In this document: one piece after another, positions 1 to 8,413 of the stretch | Layout: the number at the start of each line of letters is the position of its first letter | Position numbering within the stretch: the first letter of the stretch is position 1 | Source: Candidatus Uhrbacteria bacterium | GTDB taxonomy: Bacteria; Patescibacteriota; Patescibacteriia; 2-12-FULL-60-25 | Direction: 5' to 3' | Length of the DNA stretch: 64,000 nt | Assembly: GCA_016222815.1 (NCBI GenBank) | Contig: JACRQE010000003.1 | Location: forward strand, 310,001 to 374,000 | The notes under the pieces: generated by a model | Databases searched by the model: none | What the model was told of the DNA's origin: nothing | Seen by the model: only the letters and a program-made list of their open reading frames with translations | Translations under genes and position numbers: made by a program

Positions 1-100
1 CCGCGATTCTCTTGAACTCATCCGGGTCTTCCTCCATGAGTTCGAGCGGTGATTTGGGTTGGTCTCTGCGCATGACTGTAAGGATCGTCTTGTCTGCCAT
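1..100 (-). CDS. N-terminus of an unidentified protein, cut by the window edge
   Basis: The first 33 codons of a minus-strand gene are visible, starting at an ATG at 100 and running off the left edge. The protein begins MADKTILTVMRRDQPKSPLE and continues with an acidic, soluble stretch. A GGAG Shine-Dalgarno-like site lies about 7 nt before the ATG. There is no signal peptide and no recognisable domain in what is visible, so no function can be given. The neighbouring DUF362 gene lies upstream on the same strand, separated by a hairpin. Confidence 0.6.
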   Translation of the reverse strand, partial: MADKTILTVMRRDQPKSPLELMEEDPDEFKRIA

Positions 101-164
101 TCGTTAACTCCGAAGGTTCGAGATTACTTGCATACCCATTTTACCCAATAAAATCGGAAATGCG

Positions 165-189
165 AAGACCTCCTTTGCGGGGAGGTCTT
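165..189. terminator. Hairpin between DUF362 gene and the partial left-edge gene
   Basis: A perfect 9-bp stem (AAGACCTCC / GGAGGTCTT, 165-173 and 181-189) with a 7-nt loop sits 12 nt beyond the stop of the minus-strand DUF362 gene. The following T content on the minus strand is modest (CGCATTTCCGATTTT), so it may be a weak terminator. Confidence 0.55.
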
Positions 190-200
190 GGGAGATGCGG

Positions 201-1292
201 TCAGAACGCTCGATGGTTGATTCCGAGCTTCTTTTGCAGGCTTTCGAAAAGGCTGGCAGGCATGTTGTGTCCGATCAGGGCCGTCGGCCTTTCGCCTAGT
301 TTGAGCTCAAGCTGGCGTGCGATGACGGGATTTGTCCAGATGTCGTAGCCCGGCAACCTGATCCGGCCGTTCACCGTCACCATGATCCATTGCAGGAATC
401 TGCGGAACCACGGCGTGCGCTCGTAGCATTCGAAGAGGAAGGCCAGGGCTGTGGCGTCTGCCGCCACCTGGTCGTCAGAGGCGATGATGAGCCCGGTCTC
501 AGGCTCCAGGACACAGGACTTGAACAAGCCGATGCGCCCGAAGAACGTCAGCAGATGCTTGTTCGGACCAAGCGTGGTCTGCACCTTAGTCGCCGCGAAC
601 AGCGTGCCACGCAGCTTGTGGCGGAAGGCCAATGCCAGCTCGGCGATCATCTCGTCGAAGTGACGTTCCTGGCTTTTTGCTGGAAGCTTTTCGCTGCTTC
701 CCATCTTGATCCATCGGATGTACCAGTAAAGGGGCCCTTGCGCGTGGAACTGGTACCGGTCGTTGCGGTACAGCGCGCCGACCCAGTTCTTGGCGCCGAG
801 CGATTCGCTGGCCTGTCCGTGTCCGCTGATCCGCGGCAGGTTGATGATATGGTCGACCTGCAGCAGCAGGCGCGACACCCTGAATCCGTCTGGCCAGTGC
901 GCGGCTTCTTTGATCATGAGTCGCTCAAAGCCGTGGTTCTCCAGGGCCAGGAACTTTTCCCCGCATTCGGCCATGCCGGACTTCCCGAAGCAGTACTCGG
1001 ACGGGCTCGTCAGCGCATTCCCCTCCTTGTCATACTCGATGCCCGACTGGTCCGCGACCACGACTCGCCCGCCCCGCATCTGGATCTCGTCGGCGACGGC
1101 CCGAATCGCCCGCCAGTCGGTCGTAGCCGGATGCGGATCTTTTGAGTTCAGCGCCACCTTGAGCCAGACGGCTTCTCCGGGCATGAGCCAGGAAAAACCA
1201 TCGAAAGCGTAATTCGCTGTTTGCCGGATGCTCTTGATGGTTTCGTCATCCGTACTTCCTCGCATGACGCTGAAAATATGGACTTTGGACAT
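201..1292 (-). CDS. DUF362 domain-containing protein
   Basis: A 363-aa soluble protein that matches the DUF362 layout: an early glycine-rich segment leading to VVVADQSGIEY (residues 77-87), then VDHIINLPRISGHG (146-159) and GAKNWVGAL (167-175), the segments by which I recognise the family. DUF362 proteins are often found with iron-sulfur domains, but no Cys-rich ferredoxin motif is present here, so this is the stand-alone form. The biochemical activity of the family is not established to my knowledge. The ATG at 1292 is preceded by GAAGGA with suitable spacing. The gene is flanked by hairpins and looks monocistronic. A possible promoter (TTGAAC with a GATAAT/TAATAG box) lies near 1340-1360. 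Confidence 0.8.
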   Translation of the reverse strand: MSKVHIFSVMRGSTDDETIKSIRQTANYAFDGFSWLMPGEAVWLKVALNSKDPHPATTDWRAIRAVADEIQMRGGRVVVADQSGIEYDKEGNALTSPSEYCFGKSGMAECGEKFLALENHGFERLMIKEAAHWPDGFRVSRLLLQVDHIINLPRISGHGQASESLGAKNWVGALYRNDRYQFHAQGPLYWYIRWIKMGSSEKLPAKSQERHFDEMIAELALAFRHKLRGTLFAATKVQTTLGPNKHLLTFFGRIGLFKSCVLEPETGLIIASDDQVAADATALAFLFECYERTPWFRRFLQWIMVTVNGRIRLPGYDIWTNPVIARQLELKLGERPTALIGHNMPASLFESLQKKLGINHRAF

Positions 1293-1371
1293 AATACTGT
1301 TCCTTCATGGGTAATGTACTTGCTTTCTATTATCATACGAATCCCGAATGTTCAAGGGCAAGGCCATAAAA

Positions 1372-1398
1372 ATACTGCCGGGCATGGCCCGGCAGTAT
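1372..1398 (-). terminator. Intrinsic terminator of the pentapeptide-repeat gene
   Basis: A perfect 12-bp stem (1372-1383 with 1387-1398) with a 3-nt loop. Reading the minus strand, the stem is followed by TTTTTATGG. It lies 16 nt past the stop of the pentapeptide-repeat gene. Confidence 0.9.
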
Positions 1399-1413
1399 AT
1401 TTGTCAGATTCTG

Positions 1414-2202
1414 TTATTCAAGATGGCCTTCGCAGGTGCCCGCGTTATCTTCGCTGTTTGTACCGTCCGGACAGGTTGTATTGCTCCACACCAAGCCGAT
1501 TCTCTCTTTTGAACCCAGACCGACAGCGGCGTATAAGTTGGCGTCCGTAAAATTGACGTTCGTTAGGCTTGCATTGGTGAAGTTGACCTCATATAAAGAC
1601 GTGCCGGTGAAATCGACGCTGGATAAGAGTGCGCCCTGGAAGTCGGCGATATTCTCTTGCTGGCTGCCGCGGGAAAAATCGGAATATGTGAGATTTACGT
1701 TCGTCAGGAATGAATTGGTGAACAAGACGCCCGAGCCCATGGAGTAGCTAAGATCCGTGCCGGTCAGCGTTGCGCCTTCGAACATGGCGTCTTTCAGCAT
1801 CGTGTGGGACAAATCAGCGCCTGTCAGCGTGGTGTCGTTGAACGATACTTTTTCGATGTCGGCTTGGCAGAGCTGGGCGTTCGTCAAATCGCGGCCTTGG
1901 AACGTTTCGTTTGTCACCATCTCGCCATAATGGTCCAAAGAGAGGTTGCAGTTCGGGCACATGTATGGGAATTCCGTGCCGTTTTCCGGGCCGACGCGCC
2001 ACGTCACTGCTTCTTCGATGACGGCGGTGCATGATGACTGTGCATCAATTAACCTAACCAATCCGGATGATAAGATCTTGCAGCCATATATCTTATCGGT
2101 CCCATTACCGTCAGCCGAAACCGGCTTCCAGGCGTGTAAAATAAAAAATCCGCCCATCAAGAATAAGATACACACAATGGGGAGAGCGATACGCTTGGAC
2201 AT
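1414..2202 (-). CDS. Secreted or membrane-anchored pentapeptide-repeat protein
   Basis: A 262-aa protein with an N-terminal hydrophobic segment (about residues 5-24), consistent with a signal peptide or anchor. A Cys-containing region follows (CPNCNLSL near 82-89). Residues about 98-225 form A(D/N)LxxxxF-type pentapeptide repeats, for example FQGRDLTNAQL, GADLSHTML, GTDLSYSM and NVNFTDANL, which predict a right-handed quadrilateral beta-helix. Tandem pentapeptides usually act as binding or structural surfaces, and no catalytic role is visible. An extended -10 (TGG TATAAT) lies at 2248-2240, about 40 nt before the ATG. Export suggests a cell-surface role, by inference. Confidence 0.85.
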   Translation of the reverse strand: MSKRIALPIVCILFLMGGFFILHAWKPVSADGNGTDKIYGCKILSSGLVRLIDAQSSCTAVIEEAVTWRVGPENGTEFPYMCPNCNLSLDHYGEMVTNETFQGRDLTNAQLCQADIEKVSFNDTTLTGADLSHTMLKDAMFEGATLTGTDLSYSMGSGVLFTNSFLTNVNLTYSDFSRGSQQENIADFQGALLSSVDFTGTSLYEVNFTNASLTNVNFTDANLYAAVGLGSKERIGLVWSNTTCPDGTNSEDNAGTCEGHLE

Positions 2203-2239
2203 AAAGAAAACTACTGATTAATTATTAACGAACCTGATG

Positions 2240-2248
2240 ATTATACCA
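2240..2248 (-). promoter_or_regulatory. Extended -10 promoter for the pentapeptide-repeat gene
   Basis: On the minus strand TGG is followed directly by a consensus TATAAT (2245-2240). No clear -35 is visible, as expected for extended -10 promoters. It predicts a leader of about 30 nt before the ATG at 2202. Confidence 0.55.
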
Positions 2249-2250
2249 TA

Positions 2251-2290
2251 AAAAAATATTCACTCGTTGGACGACGAGTGAATATTTTTT
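2251..2290. terminator. Bidirectional terminator
   Basis: A 17-bp inverted repeat (2251-2267 with 2274-2290) with a 6-nt loop. An A-tract on one side and a T-tract on the other make it a terminator in both directions. It lies 18 nt beyond the stop of the CxxC protein gene (minus strand) and immediately upstream of the pentapeptide gene promoter. Confidence 0.9.
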
Positions 2291-2307
2291 CTTGATTGGT
2301 TTTCGGA

Positions 2308-2844
2308 TTATTCGACTTTCTTTTTCTTGGCTTTTTTGGCCTTCTTTTCCTTTTCTTCAGCCGTCTTGCGAGGTGCCTCGACGATGTCCAAAGCATGTTC
2401 GTCAGCCGTGATGGCGCGAGTGGCCGTGTTCACGGTCAAAGCCTTCAGGATGGCCTCAAGCTTAATGTTGATGTGTTTGAGGTGGTCGATGATTTGCTCG
2501 TTGCTCTTGTTGTCTGCCGGAGCGGCTCCACCGAATGACGGTTTGCGCGTATCACGTGATTCGAAGCGATCTGAACGTCGCGGTTCCTCGTTATTTTCGT
2601 CTTTCTTGAAGCACCAGCTGCAAAAGACCGGTCGGCTGCCGTTCGGCTTGAACGGGACTTCACAGTCTTTGCCGCAGTCCGCGCAAGTCGCGTGGAACAT
2701 GGGTGCGCCAGAACCCCCGCGGTCATTGCCGCGCTCCCAGGGTTTGGAATCGCCGAAGCGGTTCCCGCCCCTAAATCCGCCTGAATTGTTGCCATGGCCG
2801 CCTTTCCAGCCGCCAGAGCTATTGCCTCGTTGTGGTTTGAACAT
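2308..2844 (-). CDS. CxxC-x17-CxxC zinc-ribbon protein
   Basis: A 178-aa protein in three parts. Residues 1-50 are Gly/Arg/Asn-rich and low complexity, RGG-like. Then comes a zinc-ribbon-type knuckle with Cys54-x2-Cys57 and Cys75-x2-Cys78 separated by exactly 17 residues, which is the signature of the CxxC-x17-CxxC family I know mainly from Patescibacteria. The third part is a helical, Lys-rich tail ending in a run of KKAKK repeats. The combination suggests nucleic-acid binding, but that is inference; the family's role is not known to me. It has its own terminator downstream, and a T/A-rich segment 35-45 nt upstream may hold the promoter. Confidence 0.85.
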   Translation of the reverse strand: MFKPQRGNSSGGWKGGHGNNSGGFRGGNRFGDSKPWERGNDRGGSGAPMFHATCADCGKDCEVPFKPNGSRPVFCSWCFKKDENNEEPRRSDRFESRDTRKPSFGGAAPADNKSNEQIIDHLKHINIKLEAILKALTVNTATRAITADEHALDIVEAPRKTAEEKEKKAKKAKKKKVE

Positions 2845-3077
2845 ATTGTTGTTGGTTGTTTCTCAAGAAGAGAATGATGAATATACACCAGAACGAGGAA
2901 AATAGCAAGGGTTTGAGGTGAAAAAAAACGTTATTTTACCGATTAGACAATGAAACCAGGCTGTTTGAGCCCTGTAATCTTGGTGATATTGACCGTATCG
3001 TTTGCATTTTTAGGATTTTGGAGCCTAACATCACCACACAGTCGTTCATTCCATTATACACGAAAGGGAGGTACGTC

Positions 3078-4229
3078 ATGCTGGGCGTAGAAATGTCACA
3101 CCTGAACGCAGGCATCGCCGCTCTCCTCAAAGCCTACTTCGACTTCGTAAACTCGACGGTCGAGGATGCGCTCCGCAAGATTTCCGCCTATGGCAAGAAG
3201 GATACGCTCGGCATGGACGCCGGTCCGGAAATCACCATCTGCGAGGCGCTGGGCCGTTACGATACAGGCGCCGTCGTGATTACCGAAGAGATCGGATCAA
3301 AGGGCGGCGGCGACAACTTCCGGCCGCTAGATACGCAAACTCTCCGGACGGTCTTCATCAGCGACCCCACGGACCGCTCCAACCAGCTCAAGGCGTTTTT
3401 GAGGGAGTATCCCCCGGAGATGAAGATCGGCGACATCTTCTCCAATCCGGATACGAAAGAGAAGTGGGAGAGCAGGTTCAGCGGCCCGGCCTGCATCACG
3501 GGCGCTACCTCGGCCATCAGTTGCGTCCGTCGCGGCTTGCCTATCTTCGCCGTGATCGTCAACTACATCACGCAGGAAATGATGGTATCGTGCGCGGCCG
3601 GGAACCGCATCGTCAAGCTGACCGGTGATCTGCCTGACCGCATCGACCTCAAGTTCGTCTGTGACCGCGGGGATACTCTCATTTTCCCCGGCATGGAAAA
3701 GAACTTCAAGGACATGCAGCGGTTCGCCACGTTCCTCGGGGATGAGGGCAAGACCGGCTACAAGGAAAACTTCATCGATAGCGAGCTGCTCGATGAGGGG
3801 AAGATGAAGGAGTTCATCCATTACGACAAACCCGGCGGTCCGTCGCGGGCCCTCTATCTCTCCAGTCTGCAACCTAGGACCGCGCCTCTCGGATTCGTCC
3901 TGGCCAACGGCGAAAAGATAGGCGAATGGATCCATTGGTTGCCGTTCGCCCGTTTCGCGCGCAGCCAGTTCGACGACAGCCAACCGGCTTTGGTCATCTA
4001 CGAGGTCTTCCAGAAGCGGCCCTGGACCAAGGAAGGCGTGCTGATGTCTACGCCGCCGAACTACAGCATCTTCCGCGAATTCGGCGGCAGGTTCTTCATC
4101 GACACCAGCCTGCTCCTGCGCATGCCCAATCCCAGCAAGCTCCGCTCGACGCTCATTGTCGCCCCGTTCGACAACCGCGTGGTCATGAGGTTGTGCAACC
4201 AGTCCGGCTATCGGACGATCGTGTTCTGA
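3078..4229 (+). CDS. IMPase/FBPase-fold phosphatase-like protein
   Basis: A 383-aa protein. The start is set at the ATG at 3078 because AAAGGGAGG lies just upstream, although the frame stays open further 5'. Metal-site motifs of the inositol monophosphatase/fructose-1,6-bisphosphatase superfamily are visible: an acidic pair in VVITEEIG (Glu70-Glu71) and FISDPTDRSNQ (Asp96, Asp99), where the family has DPxDGT/S. A GATSAISC segment follows, and the C-terminal part is beta-rich. The replacement of DG by DR and the length (IMPases are about 260-280 aa, FBPases about 330) make substrate prediction unsafe. A sugar-phosphate phosphatase is the best guess. It is monocistronic with its own terminator. 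Confidence 0.55.
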   Translation: MLGVEMSHLNAGIAALLKAYFDFVNSTVEDALRKISAYGKKDTLGMDAGPEITICEALGRYDTGAVVITEEIGSKGGGDNFRPLDTQTLRTVFISDPTDRSNQLKAFLREYPPEMKIGDIFSNPDTKEKWESRFSGPACITGATSAISCVRRGLPIFAVIVNYITQEMMVSCAAGNRIVKLTGDLPDRIDLKFVCDRGDTLIFPGMEKNFKDMQRFATFLGDEGKTGYKENFIDSELLDEGKMKEFIHYDKPGGPSRALYLSSLQPRTAPLGFVLANGEKIGEWIHWLPFARFARSQFDDSQPALVIYEVFQKRPWTKEGVLMSTPPNYSIFREFGGRFFIDTSLLLRMPNPSKLRSTLIVAPFDNRVVMRLCNQSGYRTIVF

Positions 4230-4237
4230 AAAACAGA

Positions 4238-4266
4238 CCCGGTTCCTACGTACTACGGGAGCCGGG
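4238..4266 (+). terminator. Terminator of the IMPase/FBPase-like gene
   Basis: The stem CCCGGTTCC (4238-4246) pairs with GGAGCCGGG (4258-4266), with one G-T pair, and is followed by CCTTTTGATT on the plus strand. It starts 9 nt after the stop codon. Confidence 0.75.
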
Positions 4267-4289
4267 CCTTTTGATTATTAAACGCAAAG

Positions 4290-4313
4290 CCGTCCCGGTG
4301 GCTACCGGGACGG
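4290..4313 (-). terminator. Terminator-like hairpin after the alpha/beta hydrolase
   Basis: A perfect 10-bp stem (4290-4299 with 4304-4313) with loop GGCT. On the minus strand it is followed by CTTTGCGTTTAAT. It lies 73 nt past the hydrolase stop codon. Confidence 0.6.
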
Positions 4314-4385
4314 ATTGAGGAGAGATAGATTTCCTTGCTGGCAAAAGGTCCTAAACGTGGGACAGCGTACGGCCATCAGGTACGT

Positions 4386-5084
4386 CTAGACGGGACGCGC
4401 CAAAAAATCGTAGACCGCGGCGAACACGTCTTCGCGGACCAGGAGTCCGGCATGGTCGACATCGGGAAAGATGATGTTCTTGGCCAAAGGATGGTGGCAC
4501 CTGTCCGGTGGAGCCAGGACGTCGAAGCCCCCGGCGATCGAAAGGAAGAGAGTCTGCTCCAACCACGTCTGTCCGATCAGGTCTCGGTAGCGGTCGTGGA
4601 TAGGCAGAAGGTCGAAGGCTCCGGGTATCATGAGACAGGCCAAAGCCGCGTATGTGCCGCTGAACGGCGTACCTAGACCAACGAACCGCGTCTCCAAGCC
4701 GTCTAACGCACCCCTTTTTATGGCTTGGGCCGATAATATCCCGCCCATGCTGTGCCCGACAAGGTCGAAACGCCTGATCCAAGGTGCCGATCGCCTGACT
4801 TGGCTAATCCGGTGCATCAGCGCCTTCAAGACGGTTTCCATGGGCAAGGCCGAATACATACCAAGGTTGAAACCGAAGGACGGCATGCCGCGGCTTTCCA
4901 GGTACATTTGCAAAGGACGGGTCACCGACCTCGGGCCAAGGAAGCCCGGGAGGACCATCACCGTGTGCGTCTGGGTTGGGTTTAGACGCGGACGATGGCG
5001 CCCGTCAGGCTTGAATCCATAGCGGGCCAAGAGGGACACGTATCTAGCGGTATTGATGACGGTTTCAGGAATGATACTCAACAT
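4386..5084 (-). CDS. Alpha/beta hydrolase (lipase/esterase-like)
   Basis: A 232-aa protein. The ATG at 5084 is chosen because CAGGAG lies about 6 nt upstream; the open frame extends 19 codons further without such a site. The nucleophile elbow is DLVGHSMGG with Ser112. An oxyanion-type segment MVLPGFLGP lies near residues 43-51. Candidate acid and histidine residues occur in FDVLAPPD and VDHAGLL near the C-terminus. The overall pattern resembles bacterial triacylglycerol lipase or esterase folds. There is no signal peptide, so it is probably cytoplasmic or peripheral. It lies downstream of tRNA-Asn on the same strand, separated by a strong terminator. Substrate is unknown. Confidence 0.75.
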   Translation of the reverse strand: MLSIIPETVINTARYVSLLARYGFKPDGRHRPRLNPTQTHTVMVLPGFLGPRSVTRPLQMYLESRGMPSFGFNLGMYSALPMETVLKALMHRISQVRRSAPWIRRFDLVGHSMGGILSAQAIKRGALDGLETRFVGLGTPFSGTYAALACLMIPGAFDLLPIHDRYRDLIGQTWLEQTLFLSIAGGFDVLAPPDRCHHPLAKNIIFPDVDHAGLLVREDVFAAVYDFLARPV

Positions 5085-5149
5085 CGATACTCCTGGCAGG
5101 TCTGGTGCCTCAAGACTGATACATGGGTAGCGGTTTGTCAAAACAAAAC

Positions 5150-5175
5150 AAAAAATACCCGCAAGGGTATTTTTT
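5150..5175 (-). terminator. Terminator of tRNA-Asn
   Basis: An 11-bp stem (5150-5160 with 5165-5175) with loop GCAA. On the minus strand it is followed by a T-rich run (TGTTTTGTTTTGAC). It lies 3 nt after the tRNA CCA end. Confidence 0.9.
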
Positions 5176-5177
5176 CA

Positions 5178-5252
5178 TGGCTCCGAGGGTGGGGATCGAA
5201 CCCACGACCAAAGGATTAACAGTCCTCTGCTCTACCGCTGAGCTACCTCGGA
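5178..5252 (-). tRNA. tRNA-Asn (anticodon GTT)
   Basis: On the minus strand a 75-nt cloverleaf runs from the acceptor TCCGAGG (5252-5246) through D-arm GCTCAGCGGTAGAGC, anticodon arm with loop CTGTTAA (anticodon GTT at 5220-5218) and T-arm GTGGGTTCGATCCCCAC to CCTCGGA, discriminator G and an encoded CCA. It has its own promoter overlapping the rpoD 3' flank and its own terminator. Confidence 0.97.
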
Positions 5253-5262
5253 ATGTGGGGAG

Positions 5263-5291
5263 ATGATATCTCCCCTTTTTGGCTGTGTCAA
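5263..5291 (-). promoter_or_regulatory. Promoter of tRNA-Asn
   Basis: On the minus strand a perfect -35 TTGACA (5291-5286), a 17-bp spacer and -10 TATCAT (5268-5263) place the transcription start about 4 nt before the mature tRNA 5' end at 5252. The -35 lies within 3 bp of the rpoD stop codon. Confidence 0.9.
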
Positions 5292-5293
5292 GG

Positions 5294-6559
5294 CTAGTAA
5301 TCCACCAATTTCCTTATCAACGGATGCTGTTGGATTTTCTCGATGGACTTGGCTTCAATCTGGCGGATGCGCTCGCGCGTGACGTCGAACTCCTTACCGA
5401 CTTCCTCCAAGGTATGCGAGACGCCGTCAGTCAGGCCGAAGCGCATCTCAAGGATCTTTTGTTCGCGCGGTGAGAGGTCTTTGATGATGTCGCCCACGTA
5501 ATCCTTCAGGAGCTGGAGCGCGGCGGCGCGGTCAGGCGTGACGTTCTTGATGTCCTCGATGAAATCTTCAAGCGTCGAATCCTCATCATCCTCGCCGACC
5601 GAAGTCTCGAGCGAAACCGTGTCCTGTGAAATCTTGATGATGTGGCGCACCTTGTCCACTTCCTCGCCCATCTCGGCCGCAATCTCCTCGGGCAGCGGCT
5701 CGCGTCCCAAATCCTGGATGAGTTGGCGCTCGATCTGTTGGAATTTGTTGATGGTCTCGACCATGTGCACCGGGATGCGGATGGTGCGGCTCTGGTCGGC
5801 CAGGGCGCGAGTGATGGCTTGGCGGATCCACCAGGTGGCGTAGGTCGAGAATTTGTAGCCTTTGCGGTATTCGAACTTCTTGACCGCGCGGAATAGGCCG
5901 ATGTTGCCTTCCTGAATCAGGTCGAGGAGCGATAGCGATTTGCCCATGAACTTCTTGGCAATGGACACGACCAGGCGCAAGTTGGCTTCGATGAGCTTCT
6001 TCTCGGCCTCTTTCTCGCCTCGCTCCTTCCTCTTGGCCAAAGCAATCTCCTCTTCCGCGGTCAACAACGGGATTTTTCCGATCTCGCGCAAATACATCTG
6101 GATCGAGTCGGCCGTGATGTCGAACGGATCCATCTTGGCCCGTTTGTCGTCCGCGCTGTGGAGCGTCTCGAGCATGTCGTGGCGCTCCTTTTGGCGGCCG
6201 AGGATTCCCTCTTTGACTTCGATGAAACCGATACCTGCGGCATCCAGGCGGTCGATAAAATTCTCGAAGACTTGGATATAATCTTCGACTTCGGGGAAAG
6301 CATAAAGGATTTCGTTCTCGGTGACGAAACTCCGCGATCTGGCTTTTTCGAACAACTTATCCAAAATCTCCTGTGCCGGCGGCGGGGATTTCACGTATGG
6401 CACTTTGGGCTGTGGCTTCGGTACGGGCTTGGGTACAGGCTTCTTGGCTTTGGCTGGCGCCTGCTTCTTGGCCGGCGGCTTGATCGGTTTCTTGGAGATA
6501 GGTTTTTTTGCCACAATGTGCGATTTGATCTTCTTGAATAATTTCTTCTTGGACTTCAT
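5294..6559 (-). CDS. rpoD: Primary RNA polymerase sigma factor RpoD/SigA
   Basis: A 421-aa group 1 sigma-70 factor. The likely start is the ATG at 6559 (MKSKKK); the frame is open further but without a better start. Order: a Lys/Pro/Ala-rich tail (residues about 1-55), region 1.1-like helices (60-125), region 1.2 with [11 protein letters not shown], region 2 with [24 protein letters not shown] and [10 protein letters not shown] (2.3/2.4), region 3, and region 4 with [20 protein letters not shown], the helix-turn-helix that reads the -35. It directs promoter recognition, which fits the TTGACA/TATAAT-like promoters in this window. It follows dnaG on the same strand, the familiar dnaG-rpoD pairing. 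The Lys/Pro/Ala-rich N-terminal extension is unusual and probably disordered. Confidence 0.97.
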   Translation of the reverse strand: MKSKKKLFKKIKSHIVAKKPISKKPIKPPAKKQAPAKAKKPVPKPVPKPQPKVPYVKSPPPAQEILDKLFEKARSRSFVTENEILYAFPEVEDYIQVFENFIDRLDAAGIGFIEVKEGILGRQKERHDMLETLHSADDKRAKMDPFDITADSIQMYLREIGKIPLLTAEEEIALAKRKERGEKEAEKKLIEANLRLVVSIAKKFMGKSLSLLDLIQEGNIGLFRAVKKFEYRKGYKFSTYATWWIRQAITRALADQSRTIRIPVHMVETINKFQQIERQLIQDLGREPLPEEIAAEMGEEVDKVRHIIKISQDTVSLETSVGEDDEDSTLEDFIEDIKNVTPDRAAALQLLKDYVGDIIKDLSPREQKILEMRFGLTDGVSHTLEEVGKEFDVTRERIRQIEAKSIEKIQQHPLIRKLVDY

Positions 6560-6606
6560 ACGAAGTTGCGTCCCTAAACGGCAGGAGCCTCGAGCCAACT
6601 GGGCCA

Positions 6607-6624
6607 CGCCCTTCGCGAAGGGCG
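6607..6624. repeat. Perfect palindrome between dnaG and rpoD
   Basis: The 18-nt palindrome CGCCCTTCGCGAAGGGCG lies in the 107-nt gap between the dnaG stop and the rpoD start. It is GC-rich and lacks a T-tract, so it is more like the dispersed palindromes elsewhere in the window than a terminator. Confidence 0.6.
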
Positions 6625-6666
6625 GGGGTGTACAGCTGGGGCAAGGGCCACCGGAATGGGATGCGA

Positions 6667-8367
6667 TTAAGGATTATCCTTAAGTGCATTAAATTGCGCG
6701 AGCAGGTCGTTGATCCGGTTTTGGTCGCCGGTACGCTCGGCTTCACGCATCTGGTGTTCCAGCTGGCTTCGCCGTTCGGTGTTGCGCATGTCGCGCAGCG
6801 AACGCGAGGCCTGCTCGAGCTCCCGCCGCAGGGTCTCGAGCGATTGGTCCTGGAACTCACGATCCGCTAGGACCGCGATATAGTTCAAAAGATCGTCTTG
6901 CGACGGAACGGGCTGATAATACTCGTCCAGGATTGATTTGGCAAGAGCCTCTAACTCGGGTTTGAGGAATAAGATGGCCCAGTATCTTTCCCGTGTCTCG
7001 TCGAGGCGTGTTTTGGCCGGTGTGGCTGTTTGAGGTAGAGGTGACGCAGGCGTCGCCCTGGGCAGGGCATGCCTTGCCCCTACGTCCCTGTTTGCTGCTC
7101 CGCGCATCGCCTCCCGTAACGAATCGGTCGAGACATCCAAGTCCTTAGCCAGACGGTTCAGCCAAGCATCGCGTTCTACCGGGTCGGCGATATGTTTGAA
7201 TTCTGCCAGAAGGCTTTTGGCGATCTCCTTCTTGCCTTCAGGCTTGCTCGCATCATGTCCGCGGAATGAATTGCGGTACAGCCAGTCGATGACCGGCAGG
7301 GCGTCTGCGATGGCCTGCTTCCACAGTCCCGGATCTTTGCGCACCGCATCATCCGGATCCTTCCCGGCTTCCGGCGGTAAGCTGATGATGCGCAGATTGA
7401 AATCCAAACCGCGCGCCAGGTCTAATCCTCTGATCGTCGCCGCATTGCCTGCGGAGTCGGCGTCGAACGCAATGGCCAGGTTCGCTGTAAAGCGTTTCAG
7501 GAGCCCGAGCTGTTCTATCGTCAACGCCGTACCCGAAGAGCAGACCACATTCTGGAAATTGAATTGATGCGACCCGATGACGTCCATATTCCCTTCTACG
7601 ATCACAGCCATGTCCTGCCGTTTGATGTGGCCTTTAGCCTTGTCCAAACCGTAAAGCACGTTGCTTTTTTTGTAGACTGCGGTCTCCGGCGTGTTGACGT
7701 ACTTTGCTTCCTTCTTGTCATCCGCCAGAATCCTCCCCGTGAACCCTACGATATTTCCGTGGACGTCGGCGATCGGGAACATTAACCGGTTGCGGAACCT
7801 GTCGTATACCCCGCCGCGGTCGCTTTTTTGGACCAACCCAGCCCGGATCATCTCGTCTTCCGTCACATCCTTGGCTTTCAAGGCATTAGCCAATGCGTCC
7901 CAGCTTTCCGGCGCGTATCCGAGCCGCCAAATATCGATGGTCAAATCATCCAGACCGCGTTTCTTCACGTACTCCCTGGCATGCGCCGCCACCACCGCTT
8001 GGAGCAGTTGGGCGTGGAAGAAACGCGCGGCCAGATCGTTCACCTCGTGGAGACGCTTCTTGTCCGAACTCGCTCTGGCGTCGAATTGCGGCAGCTTCAC
8101 GCCAGCCTTATCAGCCAAGAGCTGGAGAGCCTCGGGAAAATCCAAGCCTTCCATGCGCTGGACGAACGAAATCAAATCCCCGCCCTCGTTGCAGCCGAAA
8201 CAGTGCCATGTCTGGCGGGGACGGTTCACGTAGAAACTTGGTGTTTTTTCCTGGTGGAACGGGCAACACGCCCTGAAACTGCCGCTACCTGCGGGTTTGA
8301 GGGTCAAATATTCCGCGACGACATCCGCTACATCTAATGCCGCTTTTACCTGGTCAGCCGAATCCAT
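6667..8367 (-). CDS. dnaG: DNA primase DnaG
   Basis: A 566-aa primase that makes RNA primers at the replication fork. The CHC2 zinc finger is complete: CPFH (Cys35, His38) and HCFGC (Cys56, Cys59). It is followed by the catalytic core and TOPRIM domain with VIVEGNMDV near residue 257 and FDADSAGN near 310. The C-terminal helical domain that would contact DnaB is shorter and less conserved. Residues about 423-446 form a Pro/Ala-rich linker encoded by a palindromic repeat-like sequence (see findings). The start is placed at the second ATG (8367), where AAGG has better spacing than for 8373. Only four heptamer repeats separate it from the upstream gene, so it is probably transcribed from uvrB onwards. 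Confidence 0.95.
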   Translation of the reverse strand: MDSADQVKAALDVADVVAEYLTLKPAGSGSFRACCPFHQEKTPSFYVNRPRQTWHCFGCNEGGDLISFVQRMEGLDFPEALQLLADKAGVKLPQFDARASSDKKRLHEVNDLAARFFHAQLLQAVVAAHAREYVKKRGLDDLTIDIWRLGYAPESWDALANALKAKDVTEDEMIRAGLVQKSDRGGVYDRFRNRLMFPIADVHGNIVGFTGRILADDKKEAKYVNTPETAVYKKSNVLYGLDKAKGHIKRQDMAVIVEGNMDVIGSHQFNFQNVVCSSGTALTIEQLGLLKRFTANLAIAFDADSAGNAATIRGLDLARGLDFNLRIISLPPEAGKDPDDAVRKDPGLWKQAIADALPVIDWLYRNSFRGHDASKPEGKKEIAKSLLAEFKHIADPVERDAWLNRLAKDLDVSTDSLREAMRGAANRDVGARHALPRATPASPLPQTATPAKTRLDETRERYWAILFLKPELEALAKSILDEYYQPVPSQDDLLNYIAVLADREFQDQSLETLRRELEQASRSLRDMRNTERRSQLEHQMREAERTGDQNRINDLLAQFNALKDNP

Positions 8368-8385
8368 GGCCATACCTTACAACAA

Positions 8386-8413
8386 CTGGTAGCTGGTAGC
8401 CAGTAGCTCGTAA
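8386..8413. repeat. Four tandem heptamers (STRR-like) upstream of dnaG
   Basis: The gap before dnaG is built of four consecutive heptamers, CTGGTAG CTGGTAG CCAGTAG CTCGTAA, ending exactly at the stop codon of the alkaline-phosphatase-fold gene. The same heptamer family occurs inside dus at 13951-13978. Confidence 0.75.

Noticed and set aside
5257-5279. Hairpin with TTTTT after rpoD as an rpoD terminator
   Set aside because: The T-run is on the plus strand, whereas rpoD is on the minus strand. The same bases are better explained as the tRNA-Asn promoter region.
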